Of a stretch of DNA of 64,000 nt, positions 8,452 through 17,246 are shown one piece after another. Made by a program: the position numbers and the translations under genes. A model generated the notes under the pieces. That model was not told the origin of the DNA. It did no database searches and saw nothing but the letters and a program-made list of their open reading frames with translations. The number at the start of each line of letters is the position of its first letter. Within the stretch, counting starts at the first letter, position 1. This DNA is from Bradyrhizobium sp. 1(2017) (GTDB lineage: Bacteria; Pseudomonadota; Alphaproteobacteria; Rhizobiales; Xanthobacteraceae). Location of the stretch: positions 5,476,001-5,540,000 of the forward strand of contig NZ_CP050022.2 in assembly GCF_011602485.2 (NCBI RefSeq), in the 5' to 3' direction.

Positions 8452-8726
8452 GGATCGACCATAGACAGGCGGATGCGAGAAGGCCACTCAAATCCGAGTG
8501 CGGGGCTTTTCGCCGCCTCGATCAATATTTCGCACACGCAGCCACGCCGGCTTTCGCGGAATCATTATGCTTGGCTCGCGGCGATCGTGCGGCTGGACCG
8601 ATCCTGACGACGTCCCCGGCTGATCACGCCCATCCGAAACGCGGGGAAGCCCGACCATCGCGCAATAATTGATCCGACCTATCAGCACTCCGTTGCTGTA
8701 CTGTCGCCCTGTCGGAAGGAGCGCGC

Positions 8727-10415
8727 ATGTCCACGGCGATCTCGACACTCGGCGGGGTGGGTCTCTTCCTGCTCGGCATGACCGTGATGACGGAGGGCCT
8801 GAAGACGCTGGCCGGCTCTGCGCTACGCACGGTGCTCGGCAAGGCTGCGTCGACGCCGCTGCTTGGCTCGTTTTGGGGGGGCGTGGTCACGCTGCTGGTG
8901 CAGTCCTCCAGCGCAACGACCATGACAACGATCGGTCTCGTCAGTGCCGGCCTCTTGACCTTCCAGCAAGGGTTGAGCCTCGTCTTCGGCGCGAATATCG
9001 GCACCACCGGGACCGGCTGGCTGGTCGCGCTGATCGGCGTCCGCGTCTCGCTCACGGCCGCGGCGCTGCCGATGATCTTCGTCGGCGCGTTGACCAAGCT
9101 TCTCGGCAAGGGACGAATCTCCGGGGTCGGCGCCGCGCTCGCCGGCTTCGGACTTGTGCTGTTCGGCTTGACGACCCTGCAGCAGGGCATGAGCGGGCTG
9201 GCTGAACGATTGCACCCGGCGGACCTGCCCACGGTCCTCGGCAGTCCCGGGGTGTCGTGGTTGTCGGGGCTCTTCGGCGTGCTGGCGCTGGTCGTGATCG
9301 GATTGGTCATGACCGCGCTGATGCAATCGTCGACGGCCGCGATCGCGGTGACCCTGTCCGCCTATTTCGCAGGTGCGGTCGGGTTGGACCAAGCCTGCGC
9401 CCTGATCATCGGCCAGAACATCGGAACAGCGACGAGTTCCGCCCTGGCCGCGATCGGCGCGAGCCCGACCGCGAAGCGGCTGGCCGTCGCCTACGTTCTT
9501 TTCAAGCTGATTGCCGCACTCATCGCGCTGGTGGCTTTTCCCGTCGTAACGCCCTTGCTGCTGCGCGCCTCGGACACGATCGACGGCGTCACGCTGCTGG
9601 CCGGCTACCACACCGCCTTCAACGTCGTCGGCGTCGCGGTCCTGCTGCCGTTGATCAACCCGTTCACGCGATTGGTCGAACGGATTCTGCCCGAGCGCGG
9701 CTCGGCGCTGACGCGATGTCTCGATCCTTCGGCGCTGGCGACCCCGATCGTGGCGGTGGAGGCGGTACGGCGCACGATCGCGCGCGTGCTCTTGACGGTG
9801 TGCGGTTCGGTCGAAGCGAAACTGGCCGGCGACGCTGGATCGATACGCCTGGGAAAGGACGCTGTATCCGTAAAGGAGGCGGCCGATGCCGTGCACCAAG
9901 CACAAATATTCCTCTCGGATGTAGCTGGACCGCCTGACACCGACGACGAGCAACAGCGTCTGACGAGCACGCTGCACGCCCTCGACCACGCGTCCCGGCT
10001 GACGGACCTCGCAGGTGGAGGAAGCAATTTCGCTACGGTGGCAGGCGGACCGGAGGACATCCGCGCCGCAGAGCTATGTGCCGAAGTCATGCGAAGCGCG
10101 GCCGCGATTGCGCGCGGCGTGGCGGCGCCGCCCCGCGTCGACGGATCGCCGCACTCCGTACCCGCCTTGCGTGCCGGCGACGCCATGGCCGGTCCGCGCG
10201 CCGACCCAACCGACGAGGCGATCGCAGAGCTCGAGCGTTGTACGACACAGCTCGCCGAAATGCTGCGCACCCATCGCAGTGCGACGCTCGGTGCGGTGGC
10301 CAATGGTACCCTGACCGCCGACACTGCCCTGCTTCGTGTCGAGGCGGTGCGAAACCTCGAAGCTCTGTCGCAGCACGCCTGGCGCTCGGCGGCTCATCTG
10401 GTGGGACGGGGCTAG
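8727..10415 (+). CDS. Na/phosphate cotransporter family protein (NptA/PhoU-like tail)
   Basis: 562 aa. Two inverted Na_Pi_cotrans repeats (about residues 10-150 and 180-320) each contain the family's signature, QSSSATT and QSSTAAI, which line the substrate site. GANIGT and GQNIGT loops accompany them. After residue about 340 is a soluble helical PhoU-like region. Predicted role: sodium-coupled phosphate uptake or export at the inner membrane. A good ribosome site (GGAAGGAG) precedes ATG 8727. The C-terminal domain diverges more than the membrane part. Confidence 0.9.
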   Translation: MSTAISTLGGVGLFLLGMTVMTEGLKTLAGSALRTVLGKAASTPLLGSFWGGVVTLLVQSSSATTMTTIGLVSAGLLTFQQGLSLVFGANIGTTGTGWLVALIGVRVSLTAAALPMIFVGALTKLLGKGRISGVGAALAGFGLVLFGLTTLQQGMSGLAERLHPADLPTVLGSPGVSWLSGLFGVLALVVIGLVMTALMQSSTAAIAVTLSAYFAGAVGLDQACALIIGQNIGTATSSALAAIGASPTAKRLAVAYVLFKLIAALIALVAFPVVTPLLLRASDTIDGVTLLAGYHTAFNVVGVAVLLPLINPFTRLVERILPERGSALTRCLDPSALATPIVAVEAVRRTIARVLLTVCGSVEAKLAGDAGSIRLGKDAVSVKEAADAVHQAQIFLSDVAGPPDTDDEQQRLTSTLHALDHASRLTDLAGGGSNFATVAGGPEDIRAAELCAEVMRSAAAIARGVAAPPRVDGSPHSVPALRAGDAMAGPRADPTDEAIAELERCTTQLAEMLRTHRSATLGAVANGTLTADTALLRVEAVRNLEALSQHAWRSAAHLVGRG

Positions 10416-10479
10416 CGCGGAGATATGTTCAAACAGCAGCCTAAAGCGCGATCACCGTTCGCCCCATTCTCATCGCGAT

Positions 10480-10920
10480 TCAGATCACACCCTTCCTGAT
10501 CAGGAAGCACCCATAACCCCTGCTGTCGCCGACCTGCACGACGCCAAAGCCCGCTGCCGCCGCGCGATAAAAATCCGGCCGCGAGAGTTTTCCGGGCGCG
10601 ACCGGTTGACCGACGGCGCGTTCGATCTCCACGAGCACCGCGCGCTGCACGTCAGGCACGCGGTCGGGATCGTCGACCGGCATCATCACGCGCACCGGAT
10701 CGGGATCGAAATCGTCGAGCGGATAGAGCGTCATGATGGCGCGGACCGCCGTCTCCATGGTCATGCCCGGCAGGTGGATCAGGCGCTGCGACGAGGTCGT
10801 GGCCGCAATGCGGGTCGCCGGGTGGTTAGCATCGACGACCACGAGGTCGTCGCCGTGCCCCATGGAGGCAAGCAGCCAGAGCAGGTCGGGCGTGAGGATC
10901 GGATCGATCGATTTCAGCAT
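10480..10920 (-). CDS. RbsD/FucU family mutarotase
   Basis: 146 aa. FucU-like layout: N-terminal LTPDLLWLLASMGHGDDLVVVDANHPA with the catalytic His of the GHGD motif, and a C-terminal FYRAAAAGFGVVQVGDSRGYGCFLIRKGV. This family interconverts alpha and beta anomers of fucose or ribose before catabolism. No fucose or ribose transporter, kinase or isomerase is nearby, so the sugar is uncertain. Convergent with the Na/Pi cotransporter. Confidence 0.88.
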   Translation of the reverse strand: MLKSIDPILTPDLLWLLASMGHGDDLVVVDANHPATRIAATTSSQRLIHLPGMTMETAVRAIMTLYPLDDFDPDPVRVMMPVDDPDRVPDVQRAVLVEIERAVGQPVAPGKLSRPDFYRAAAAGFGVVQVGDSRGYGCFLIRKGVI

Positions 10921-10968
10921 GTGACGGACTATCCTCCCAATCGATCATTCACCATAGCAGGTTCCCAG

Positions 10969-10984
10969 CGTGATTCAGATCACG
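10969..10984. promoter_or_regulatory. CRP/FNR-family-like palindrome
   Basis: CGTGATTCAGATCACG, with half-sites GTGA and TCAC separated by 6, matches the core of CRP-type sites and is one base per half from a FixK site. It lies between the divergent fucU-like gene (start 10920) and the caspase-like gene (start 11086), about 50 and 100 bases from each. Regulator and target are inferred only. Confidence 0.35.
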
Positions 10985-11085
10985 TCCGCCGCCATGGTGA
11001 CGGGGATCACGGACCCCAGGCTCGAACGCGGTCAGGCTTGCCCGCAACCAATCTCGCATCGAGATGAGTGCCAAAGGAGCACGCC

Positions 11086-12870
11086 ATGTTCCGCCTAAAG
11101 CCTTTCCTGATGACGGCCAGCCTGCTGGGAAGCCTGTTCGGCTTCACCTGCGGGCCCGTTTCCGCGCAAGTCGCCCCGGTTCAGCCGGCCCCCACCGCGC
11201 TGCAGGGCCCGGAGCAGCGCGTCGCGCTGGTGATCGGCAATGCGAACTACAAGAACGCGCCGCAGCTCGCGAATCCCGACGATGACGCGCAGTCGATGGC
11301 GCAGTTCCTGAACTCTGCCGGCTTCGAGGTGGTCTCGGCAACCGATCTGACCCAGAACGACATGCTTCGCGTCGTCCAGGACTTTTCCGCCAAGGTCGCT
11401 TCGCGCGGTCCGAACACGGTGGCGATGGTCTATTACGCCGGTCACGGCGTGCAGCTCGCCGGTGAGAATTATCTCGTTCCCGTCGACGCCAAGGTCTCGA
11501 GCCCGACCGAGCTCGTCAACAATTCGGTGCGTCTGGTCGACGTGATGTCGACGCTGGAGACGATCCCGAGCCGCATGCGCATCGTCATCCTCGATGCCTG
11601 CCGCAACAACCCGTTCCCGGAGGTCAACGACGCCGGCCGGGGCTTGGCCATCGTCGATGCGCCGAACGGCTCGATCGTCGGCTACTCGACCGCGCCGGGC
11701 GCCGAGGCGCTCGACGGCACGGGCGGTCACAGCCCCTACACGCAGGCGTTCCTGAACGTCGCGCGCGAGCCCAACGTGCCGATCGAGCAGCTGTTCAAGC
11801 GCGTGCGGCTCCAGGTGAACCAGACCACCAGCGGCGCGCAGATCCCGTGGGAGAGTTCGTCGCTGACCTCCGACTTCACCTTCTTCGGCGACACCGCAAT
11901 TGCCGCCAACCGCGCGCCGGTGAATACGCCCGTCGTGCAGATGGCCTCCAACCTGCCAAGCCGCTCGACCCGGCAAGCCTATGACTATGTCGTGTCCGAG
12001 GGCCGGCCGGAGTACTATCAGGAGTTCATCCGGATGTACCCGCACGACCCGCTGTGCGACCATATCCGCTGGCTGCTCAACAACCTCCTGCTCACGCAGG
12101 CCTGGCACAAGGCGGTGCTCGCGAACTCCCCGCTCGGCTACAAGAGCTTCTATGACAGTTATGGCAACAGCCCCTATGCGCAAATGGCGCTGAAGCTGCA
12201 GGCGCAGCCGAAGCAGATCCCGTTGCTGCAGGCGACCAAGTTCCTGGCGCCCCAGAACATCGCTCCGACGCTCAAGATCGGCAATCTCGGCCAGCCCAAA
12301 TACATGCCGCTGATGCCGCAGGGCAATGGCGGTGCGCAGATGGGCGGCAACCTGCCGGTCCTGCAGAAGCCGCTCGACGGCAAGCTCGGCAATGGCGGCC
12401 AGATCGTCAATCTGCCGGGCGGCAACAACCAGCCAAACGGCACGCCGTCGCAGGCCCCGGGCAAGATCGTCACCCTGCCGGCGCCGACCAACGCGACCAA
12501 GACCAACGGCGGCATTGGCAAGATCGTCACCTTGCCGGCGACCAACACCCCGAATGGCAGCAATGCCAACGGCAAGCCGGGCAAGATCGTGAGCATGCCC
12601 GTGAATGTCGGCAAGGGTGGCTCGAACATCGAGTCGAAGCCGGTCAACGTTCAGACGCAGAACCGCCCGATCCGCATCAACAACGGTGTGAAGATCACGA
12701 ACAATCCGGCGACCAGGGTGCAGGTGCAGAACAACGTGCAGAACCATCGCCCGCAGGTCAACACGATGCCGAGCCGCATGGTCAGCAGCAACAACAACTT
12801 CCGGCAGTCGATGAACCAGGCGCCGAGCATGAATGGCGGCGGCAACCGTCGCGGCGGCTTCATGCGCTGA
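11086..12870 (+). CDS. secreted caspase-like (peptidase C14 / metacaspase-type) protein
   Basis: 594 aa. Signal peptide (about 1-27, ending FTCGPVSAQ), then a caspase p20-like domain (about 43-260). The catalytic His is in YYAGHG and the catalytic Cys in ILDACRNNP; RVALVIGNANYKN is the first strand. After about residue 300 is a helical segment (DYVVSEGRPEYYQEFIRMYP), then a low-complexity Gly/Asn/Lys/Pro tail with four spaced copies of G[KQ]IV[NTS][LM]P. ATG 11086 is preferred over the upstream GTG because AAAGGAG sits 7 bases ahead of it and it begins the signal peptide. Probable periplasmic or exported cysteine protease; substrate unknown. Confidence 0.85.
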   Translation: MFRLKPFLMTASLLGSLFGFTCGPVSAQVAPVQPAPTALQGPEQRVALVIGNANYKNAPQLANPDDDAQSMAQFLNSAGFEVVSATDLTQNDMLRVVQDFSAKVASRGPNTVAMVYYAGHGVQLAGENYLVPVDAKVSSPTELVNNSVRLVDVMSTLETIPSRMRIVILDACRNNPFPEVNDAGRGLAIVDAPNGSIVGYSTAPGAEALDGTGGHSPYTQAFLNVAREPNVPIEQLFKRVRLQVNQTTSGAQIPWESSSLTSDFTFFGDTAIAANRAPVNTPVVQMASNLPSRSTRQAYDYVVSEGRPEYYQEFIRMYPHDPLCDHIRWLLNNLLLTQAWHKAVLANSPLGYKSFYDSYGNSPYAQMALKLQAQPKQIPLLQATKFLAPQNIAPTLKIGNLGQPKYMPLMPQGNGGAQMGGNLPVLQKPLDGKLGNGGQIVNLPGGNNQPNGTPSQAPGKIVTLPAPTNATKTNGGIGKIVTLPATNTPNGSNANGKPGKIVSMPVNVGKGGSNIESKPVNVQTQNRPIRINNGVKITNNPATRVQVQNNVQNHRPQVNTMPSRMVSSNNNFRQSMNQAPSMNGGGNRRGGFMR

Positions 12871-12893
12871 TTGCGCAAGGCGCGCACGACAAA

Positions 12894-12919
12894 GGGGCGG
12901 AACAGCGATGCTCCGCCCC
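12894..12919 (+). terminator. terminator after caspase-like gene
   Basis: Stem GGGGCGGA / TCCGCCCC around a 10-base loop, 24 bp after the stop codon, followed by GTCTTCGTCTC. Position and GC-rich stem fit an intrinsic terminator with a weak T tract. Confidence 0.65.
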
Positions 12920-12944
12920 GTCTTCGTCTCAGCTCCTAACGGGT

Positions 12945-13047
12945 TCATTCCGGGATGCGCCGAGAGGCGCAGACCCGGAAATCCATTATGCGGCAGCGTC
13001 GGTGGGAAGATGGAGTCCGGGCTCTCGCTTCGCGAGCCCCGGAATGA
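12945..13047. repeat. Bradyrhizobium-type intergenic palindrome
   Basis: Outer arms TCATTCCGG (12945-12953) and CCGGAATGA (13039-13047) enclose an inner hairpin GGGCTC...GAGCCC (about 13019-13039). It ends 4 bp before the stop of the convergent dehydratase gene, so it may also act as its terminator. Confidence 0.55.
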
Positions 13048-13050
13048 CGA

Positions 13051-14034
13051 CTAAGCCACCAGCTCGGCGAACAGATCCGCGTCGACATTGCCGCCGGAGA
13101 GCACGATGACGACGTTCCTGCCGGCGACGTCGAGGCGTCCGGCGAGCAGCGCGGCAAGGCCGACCGCACCGCCGGGCTCCACAACGAGCTTGAGCTCGCG
13201 ATAGGCAAAGGCGACGGCCGCGCCGACTTCCTTGTCCGATGCGGTCACGCCGCGCGCGAGCAGCTTGCTGTTGATCGCGAACGTCATCTCGCCGGGCATC
13301 AGGGCCATCAGCGCGTCGCAGATGGTGCGGCCCGCCGGCGGATGCGGCTCACGGTGGCCTGCGGTCAGCGAAATGCCGTGATCGTCGAACGCCTCGGGCT
13401 CGGCCACCACGATTTGTGCCTGCGGATAACGTGCCTTCACGGCGGTGGCGACACCCGCGATCAGGCCGCCGCCCGAGGCCGGCGCCACCACGATGTCGGG
13501 GGCAAGGCCGAGGCCCGCCATGTCCTCCGCGATCTCGCGGCCGGCCGTGCCCTGCCCCGCGATCACGAAGGGATCGTCATACGGCTTGACCAGCGTCGCG
13601 CCGCGCTTCTCGGCGATGCCGCGCGAAATCGCCTCGCGGTCGTCGCGGTCCCGATCGTACAGCACGACCTCGGCGCCATAGGATTTGGTGCGCTCGCGCT
13701 TCGACAGCGGCGCATCCGCCGGCATCACGATGGTCGCCTGCATGTCCAGGATCTTTGCCGCGGCCGCCACGCCCTGGGCATGATTGCCCGAGGAGAACGC
13801 GACGACGCCGCCGGCCCGCTTGTCCTGCGGGATCGAGAACACCTTGTTGAAGGCGCCGCGGAACTTGAAGGAGCCGGTGCGCTGGAGCATCTCCGGCTTC
13901 AGAAAGACCTTCGCCCCGACACGCTCGTTGAGCACGGGAAAGGACAACAGCGGGGTGCGGATGGCGTAAGGCGCGATCACCCGCGCCGCGGCATCGATGT
14001 CGGCAGGGCCGACCGGGAGGAGCTGTTCGGACAT
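13051..14034 (-). CDS. threonine/serine dehydratase family PLP enzyme
   Basis: 327 aa fold-type II PLP enzyme. The PLP lysine is in GSFKFRGA, FSSGNHAQG binds the carboxylate, and the phosphate-binding loop is SGGGLIAG. The C-terminal LSGGNVD is usual for threonine dehydratase/serine racemase. There is no C-terminal ACT-like regulatory domain, so it resembles the short catabolic TdcB/serine racemase class rather than biosynthetic IlvA. Predicted reaction: L-Thr (or L-Ser) to a 2-oxoacid plus ammonia. It stands alone between convergent and codirectional neighbours. The substrate (Thr, Ser, or 3-hydroxyaspartate) is undecided. Confidence 0.88.
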   Translation of the reverse strand: MSEQLLPVGPADIDAAARVIAPYAIRTPLLSFPVLNERVGAKVFLKPEMLQRTGSFKFRGAFNKVFSIPQDKRAGGVVAFSSGNHAQGVAAAAKILDMQATIVMPADAPLSKRERTKSYGAEVVLYDRDRDDREAISRGIAEKRGATLVKPYDDPFVIAGQGTAGREIAEDMAGLGLAPDIVVAPASGGGLIAGVATAVKARYPQAQIVVAEPEAFDDHGISLTAGHREPHPPAGRTICDALMALMPGEMTFAINSKLLARGVTASDKEVGAAVAFAYRELKLVVEPGGAVGLAALLAGRLDVAGRNVVIVLSGGNVDADLFAELVA

Positions 14035-14098
14035 GGCGCAATGTTATCGCGGCCAATGAGGGCCGGGCAAGACACCTCCGCGAGAGGTTTCTTCCCGA

Positions 14099-15142
14099 TC
14101 AGGCCACAAAGCGCGGCTGTTCCCCGCCGTGTCGGCCGGGCAGCACCGCGCCGGCCGCCTGGATGCTGTCGATAAAGACCCGGGCCGAGGCTTCCCAGGT
14201 GTAATTGGCGGCGAAGGCCACGCAGTCCTGACGGGAAATGTCGAGCGCGGCAAGGCAGGCGTTGCGGAGATCGTGATCGAGGGCGCCGACCGGTGCTTGG
14301 CCGATCACGTCGCGAGGCCCCTTCACCGGGAAGGCGGCGACCGGCAGGCCGCTCGCGAGCGCCTCCAGCAGCACGAGGCCGAACGTGTCTGTCTTGCTCG
14401 GGAACACGAAGACGTCGGCCGCGGCATAGATTTCCGCCAGCGCCTCGCCGTGCTTCTCGCCGAGGAAAATCGCCTCGGGATAGGCCTCTTCGAGCGCGGC
14501 ACGCGCCGGTCCGTCGCCGACGATCACCTTGGTGCCGGGCAGATCGAGGTCGAGGAACGCCTCGAGGTTCTTCTCCACGGCGACGCGGCCGACCGACAGG
14601 AACACCGGCGCCGGCAGGCAGAGATCGATGGGGCGCGGATGGAACAGCTGGGTGTCGACACCGCGCGGCCACAGCACGACATTGTCGAAACCGCGCTCGG
14701 TCAGCTCGCGGGCGAGCGCGGGGGTCGCCGCCATCACGGCGCGGCTGGGGCTGTGGAAACGGCGCAGCGCCCGCCAGATCAGCGAGCCCGGCACCGGCAC
14801 CCGGGCGCGGACATATTCGGGAAAGCGGGTATGGAAGCTGGTCGTGAAGGGCAGCTTGCGCTGGCGGCAGTAGCGGCGGACCATCAGGCCGATCGGCCCT
14901 TCCGTCGCAATGTGGATGCTGTCCGGGCGCGCTTCTTCGATCAGCCTCGCGATCCGCGCCGGGCGCGGCATGGCGAGACGCACGTCGCGGTAGCTCGGCA
15001 TGGCGAAGGTGCGAAACGATTGCGGCGTCAGGAACGTGAACTCGACGCCGAGGCTCTTGCCGGCGTCGGCGAGCTTGGTCAGCGTCCGAACCACACCGTT
15101 GACTTGCGGGTGCCAGGCGTCGGTCGCGACCAGAATGCGCAT
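14099..15142 (-). CDS. GT4-family glycosyltransferase
   Basis: 347 aa GT-B glycosyltransferase. N-terminal ILVATDAWHPQVNGVVRTL, acceptor-side FTTSFHTRFPEY, nucleotide-binding FLSVGRVAVEKN and the E-x7-E element FPSKTDTFGLVLLEALA. It resembles the GDP-mannose/UDP-sugar-dependent MgtA/PimB-like group that glycosylates membrane lipids. It starts at ATG 15142 (a TTG one codon upstream is less likely), 13 bp after the phosphoesterase gene, so the two probably form one transcript. Donor and acceptor are not known. Confidence 0.85.
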   Translation of the reverse strand: MRILVATDAWHPQVNGVVRTLTKLADAGKSLGVEFTFLTPQSFRTFAMPSYRDVRLAMPRPARIARLIEEARPDSIHIATEGPIGLMVRRYCRQRKLPFTTSFHTRFPEYVRARVPVPGSLIWRALRRFHSPSRAVMAATPALARELTERGFDNVVLWPRGVDTQLFHPRPIDLCLPAPVFLSVGRVAVEKNLEAFLDLDLPGTKVIVGDGPARAALEEAYPEAIFLGEKHGEALAEIYAAADVFVFPSKTDTFGLVLLEALASGLPVAAFPVKGPRDVIGQAPVGALDHDLRNACLAALDISRQDCVAFAANYTWEASARVFIDSIQAAGAVLPGRHGGEQPRFVA

Positions 15143-15155
15143 CAAGTGGCCCTTG

Positions 15156-15968
15156 TCATGCAGCTCTGGCTGCGACCTGAGGGACTTGTGCCGGCTTCTG
15201 CGACTGATCCGCCCAGGTGATGATCTCGAAATGGCCGTCGTCGTGCTCGACCAGCGCGGTGCAGCTCTCGACCCAGTCGCCGCAGTTCATGTAGCGGATA
15301 CCGCCCTCGTCGCGGATGACGGCGTAATGGATGTGGCCGCAGATCACGCCGTCGGCGTCGTGGCGTCGTGCCTCGGCAGCGAGCGCCTGCTCGAACGCAC
15401 CGATATAGTTGACGGCGTTCTTGACCTTCTGCTTGGCCCATTGCGACAGCGACCAATAGGGCACGCCGAACAGGCGGCGGAAGAAGTTGACGAAGCGATT
15501 CATCTGGATCGCGAAGTCGTAGGCCTTGTCGCCGAGATGGGCGAGCCAGCGGGCGTTCTGCACCACGAGGTCGAAGATGTCGCCGTGGATGACGAGATAG
15601 CGCTTGCCGTCGACGCCGGTATGGACGGTGTTCTCGACGACGTCGATGCCGCCGAAATGAGTGCCGTAATAGTTGCGCAGGAACTCGTCGTGATTGCCGG
15701 GAATGTAGATGACCTTGGCGCCCTTGCGCGCCTTGCGCAGCAGCTTCTGGACGAGGTCGTTGTGCGATTGCGGCCAGTGCCAGCTCGATTTCAGCGCCCA
15801 GCCGTCCACGATGTCGCCGACGAGATAGATGGTGTCTGCATCGTGGTAGCGCAGGAAGTCGAGCAGAAGATCGGCTTGAGAACCGCGGGCTCCGAGATGA
15901 ACGTCGGAGATGAACAACGTGCGAAAGCGCCGCTCCGGGCTCTCGTCACTCACATCGTAACTTCCCAT
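15156..15968 (-). CDS. UDP-2,3-diacylglucosamine diphosphatase-like metallophosphoesterase
   Basis: 270 aa calcineurin-like phosphoesterase. Metal-binding motifs in order: SDVHLGARGSQ, GDIVDGW, GNHDEF, HGDIFD and GHIHY. The layout matches the LpxH-like family that hydrolyses UDP-2,3-diacylglucosamine in lipid A synthesis, but proteins of this subgroup sitting beside a GT4 gene may act in other lipid pathways. First gene of a two-gene minus-strand unit with the glycosyltransferase. Cytoplasmic or membrane-peripheral; no signal peptide. Confidence 0.82.
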   Translation of the reverse strand: MGSYDVSDESPERRFRTLFISDVHLGARGSQADLLLDFLRYHDADTIYLVGDIVDGWALKSSWHWPQSHNDLVQKLLRKARKGAKVIYIPGNHDEFLRNYYGTHFGGIDVVENTVHTGVDGKRYLVIHGDIFDLVVQNARWLAHLGDKAYDFAIQMNRFVNFFRRLFGVPYWSLSQWAKQKVKNAVNYIGAFEQALAAEARRHDADGVICGHIHYAVIRDEGGIRYMNCGDWVESCTALVEHDDGHFEIITWADQSQKPAQVPQVAARAA

Positions 15969-16154
15969 GCGCCAGCCTGTAACAATGTCCCGTGACAGGG
16001 GGATGACCGATTGAACCCTTGAGGCACCCTCAGATACGAATCAAACCTCGCCTCGCCCTGCCCGCGAATATCAGTCGCATGCGACAATCAGGCGACATGG
16101 CGCCGCAGGGAGTGCCGTAAGAACCCCACCTCCCTTTGAGGGCGGTGGCCATCC

Positions 16155-16955
16155 TCAATAAAATCTGTGGAGATGATGGATCGGCCCGTGGCCGTGACCG
16201 ACGCTGAAACGGTCAGCGGCACCGATCGCCGCGCTGATCCAGGCCTTGGCATGGCGCACGGCCTGCTCGAGGTTCTCGCCCTTGGCCAACCCCGCCGCGA
16301 CCGCCGACGACAGCGAGCAGCCGGTGCCATGGGTATTCGCGGTGGCGATGCGGGGCGCAGCGAGCGCGATGGTGTTGTCGGCGTCGACCAGATAGTCGAC
16401 GCTCTCGGCGCCCACCCCGTGCCCGCCCTTCACCAGGACGGCACGGCAGCCCAGCGCCAGCAGGCGGCGTCCCTGGCTTTCGATCGCGGCCTCGCTGGCC
16501 GCGACCGGCTCGTCGAGCAGCGCGGCGGCCTCGGGCAGGTTCGGCGTGATCACCGACGCCAGCGGGATCAGCCTCGTGCGGAGGGCCTCGACGGCCTCGG
16601 CGGCCAGCAGCCGGTCGCCTGATGTCGCCACCATCACGGGATCGAGCACCACGTGACGGGGCGCCCAGCGCGACAGCGCGGCCGCGATGGCTTCGATGCT
16701 CGCGACCTGCGCCACCATGCCGATCTTCACGGCGCCGACATCGAGATCGGAAAACACCGCGTCGATCTGCGCGGTGACGAACTCCGCCGGCACCGCGTGA
16801 ATGCCCGTGACGCCGCGCGTGTTCTGCGCCGTCAGCGCCGTGATCGCGGAGGCGCCATAGACGCCGAGCGCGGCAAACGTCTTCAGGTCCGCCTGGATGC
16901 CGGCGCCGCCGCTGGAATCGGAGCCGGCGATGGTGAGTGCGACCGGGGTCGTCAT
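16155..16955 (-). CDS. thiD: hydroxymethylpyrimidine/phosphomethylpyrimidine kinase
   Basis: 266 aa from [21 protein letters not shown]. The [18 protein letters not shown] segment, [14 protein letters not shown] and the C-terminal GTGCSLSSA anion hole identify ThiD. It phosphorylates HMP and HMP-P in thiamine synthesis. An in-frame ATG 12 bases upstream (16967) is an alternative start. It is alone here, with no other thi gene and no TPP riboswitch recognised upstream. Confidence 0.92.
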   Translation of the reverse strand: MTTPVALTIAGSDSSGGAGIQADLKTFAALGVYGASAITALTAQNTRGVTGIHAVPAEFVTAQIDAVFSDLDVGAVKIGMVAQVASIEAIAAALSRWAPRHVVLDPVMVATSGDRLLAAEAVEALRTRLIPLASVITPNLPEAAALLDEPVAASEAAIESQGRRLLALGCRAVLVKGGHGVGAESVDYLVDADNTIALAAPRIATANTHGTGCSLSSAVAAGLAKGENLEQAVRHAKAWISAAIGAADRFSVGHGHGPIHHLHRFY

Positions 16956-17246
16956 CGCGGAACGCATTTGCTTGAGGACAAGGTCATGACCTGTCCTAGC
17001 GCGACCGTGGAACCCCAGCAAGCGTGAGGGGGCGCAGCAACGATGATTCGCGGCAGCAGCTGCGTCTGCGACCCGCGCGGCATGGCCCGCGCAATCGTAC
17101 GGCCTTGAAAAATCGAGCCTCGCCATAGCCTTGCCAGCCTGCCCTTGGCCTCCACAGCGATGAGTGAGACGTTAGGTGGTGAAATCGTCCAGCGACGCCA
17201 ATTGCGCGAGCCGCCCCCCGGCTCGCACGTTTTCCCGGGTGGAATT

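Noticed and set aside
8695-8725. Possible Pho box (CTGTC-like repeats) before the Na/phosphate cotransporter
   Set aside because: The repeats CTGTCGC and CTGTCGG are spaced 8 rather than 11 and lack the CTGTCAT core.
10441-10500. Second copy of GATTCAGATCAC as a regulatory site
   Set aside because: It lies inside the FucU coding end; its half-site is degenerate.
16968-17144. TPP riboswitch ahead of thiD
   Set aside because: No CUGAGA or conserved thi-box helices were found in the minus-strand leader.
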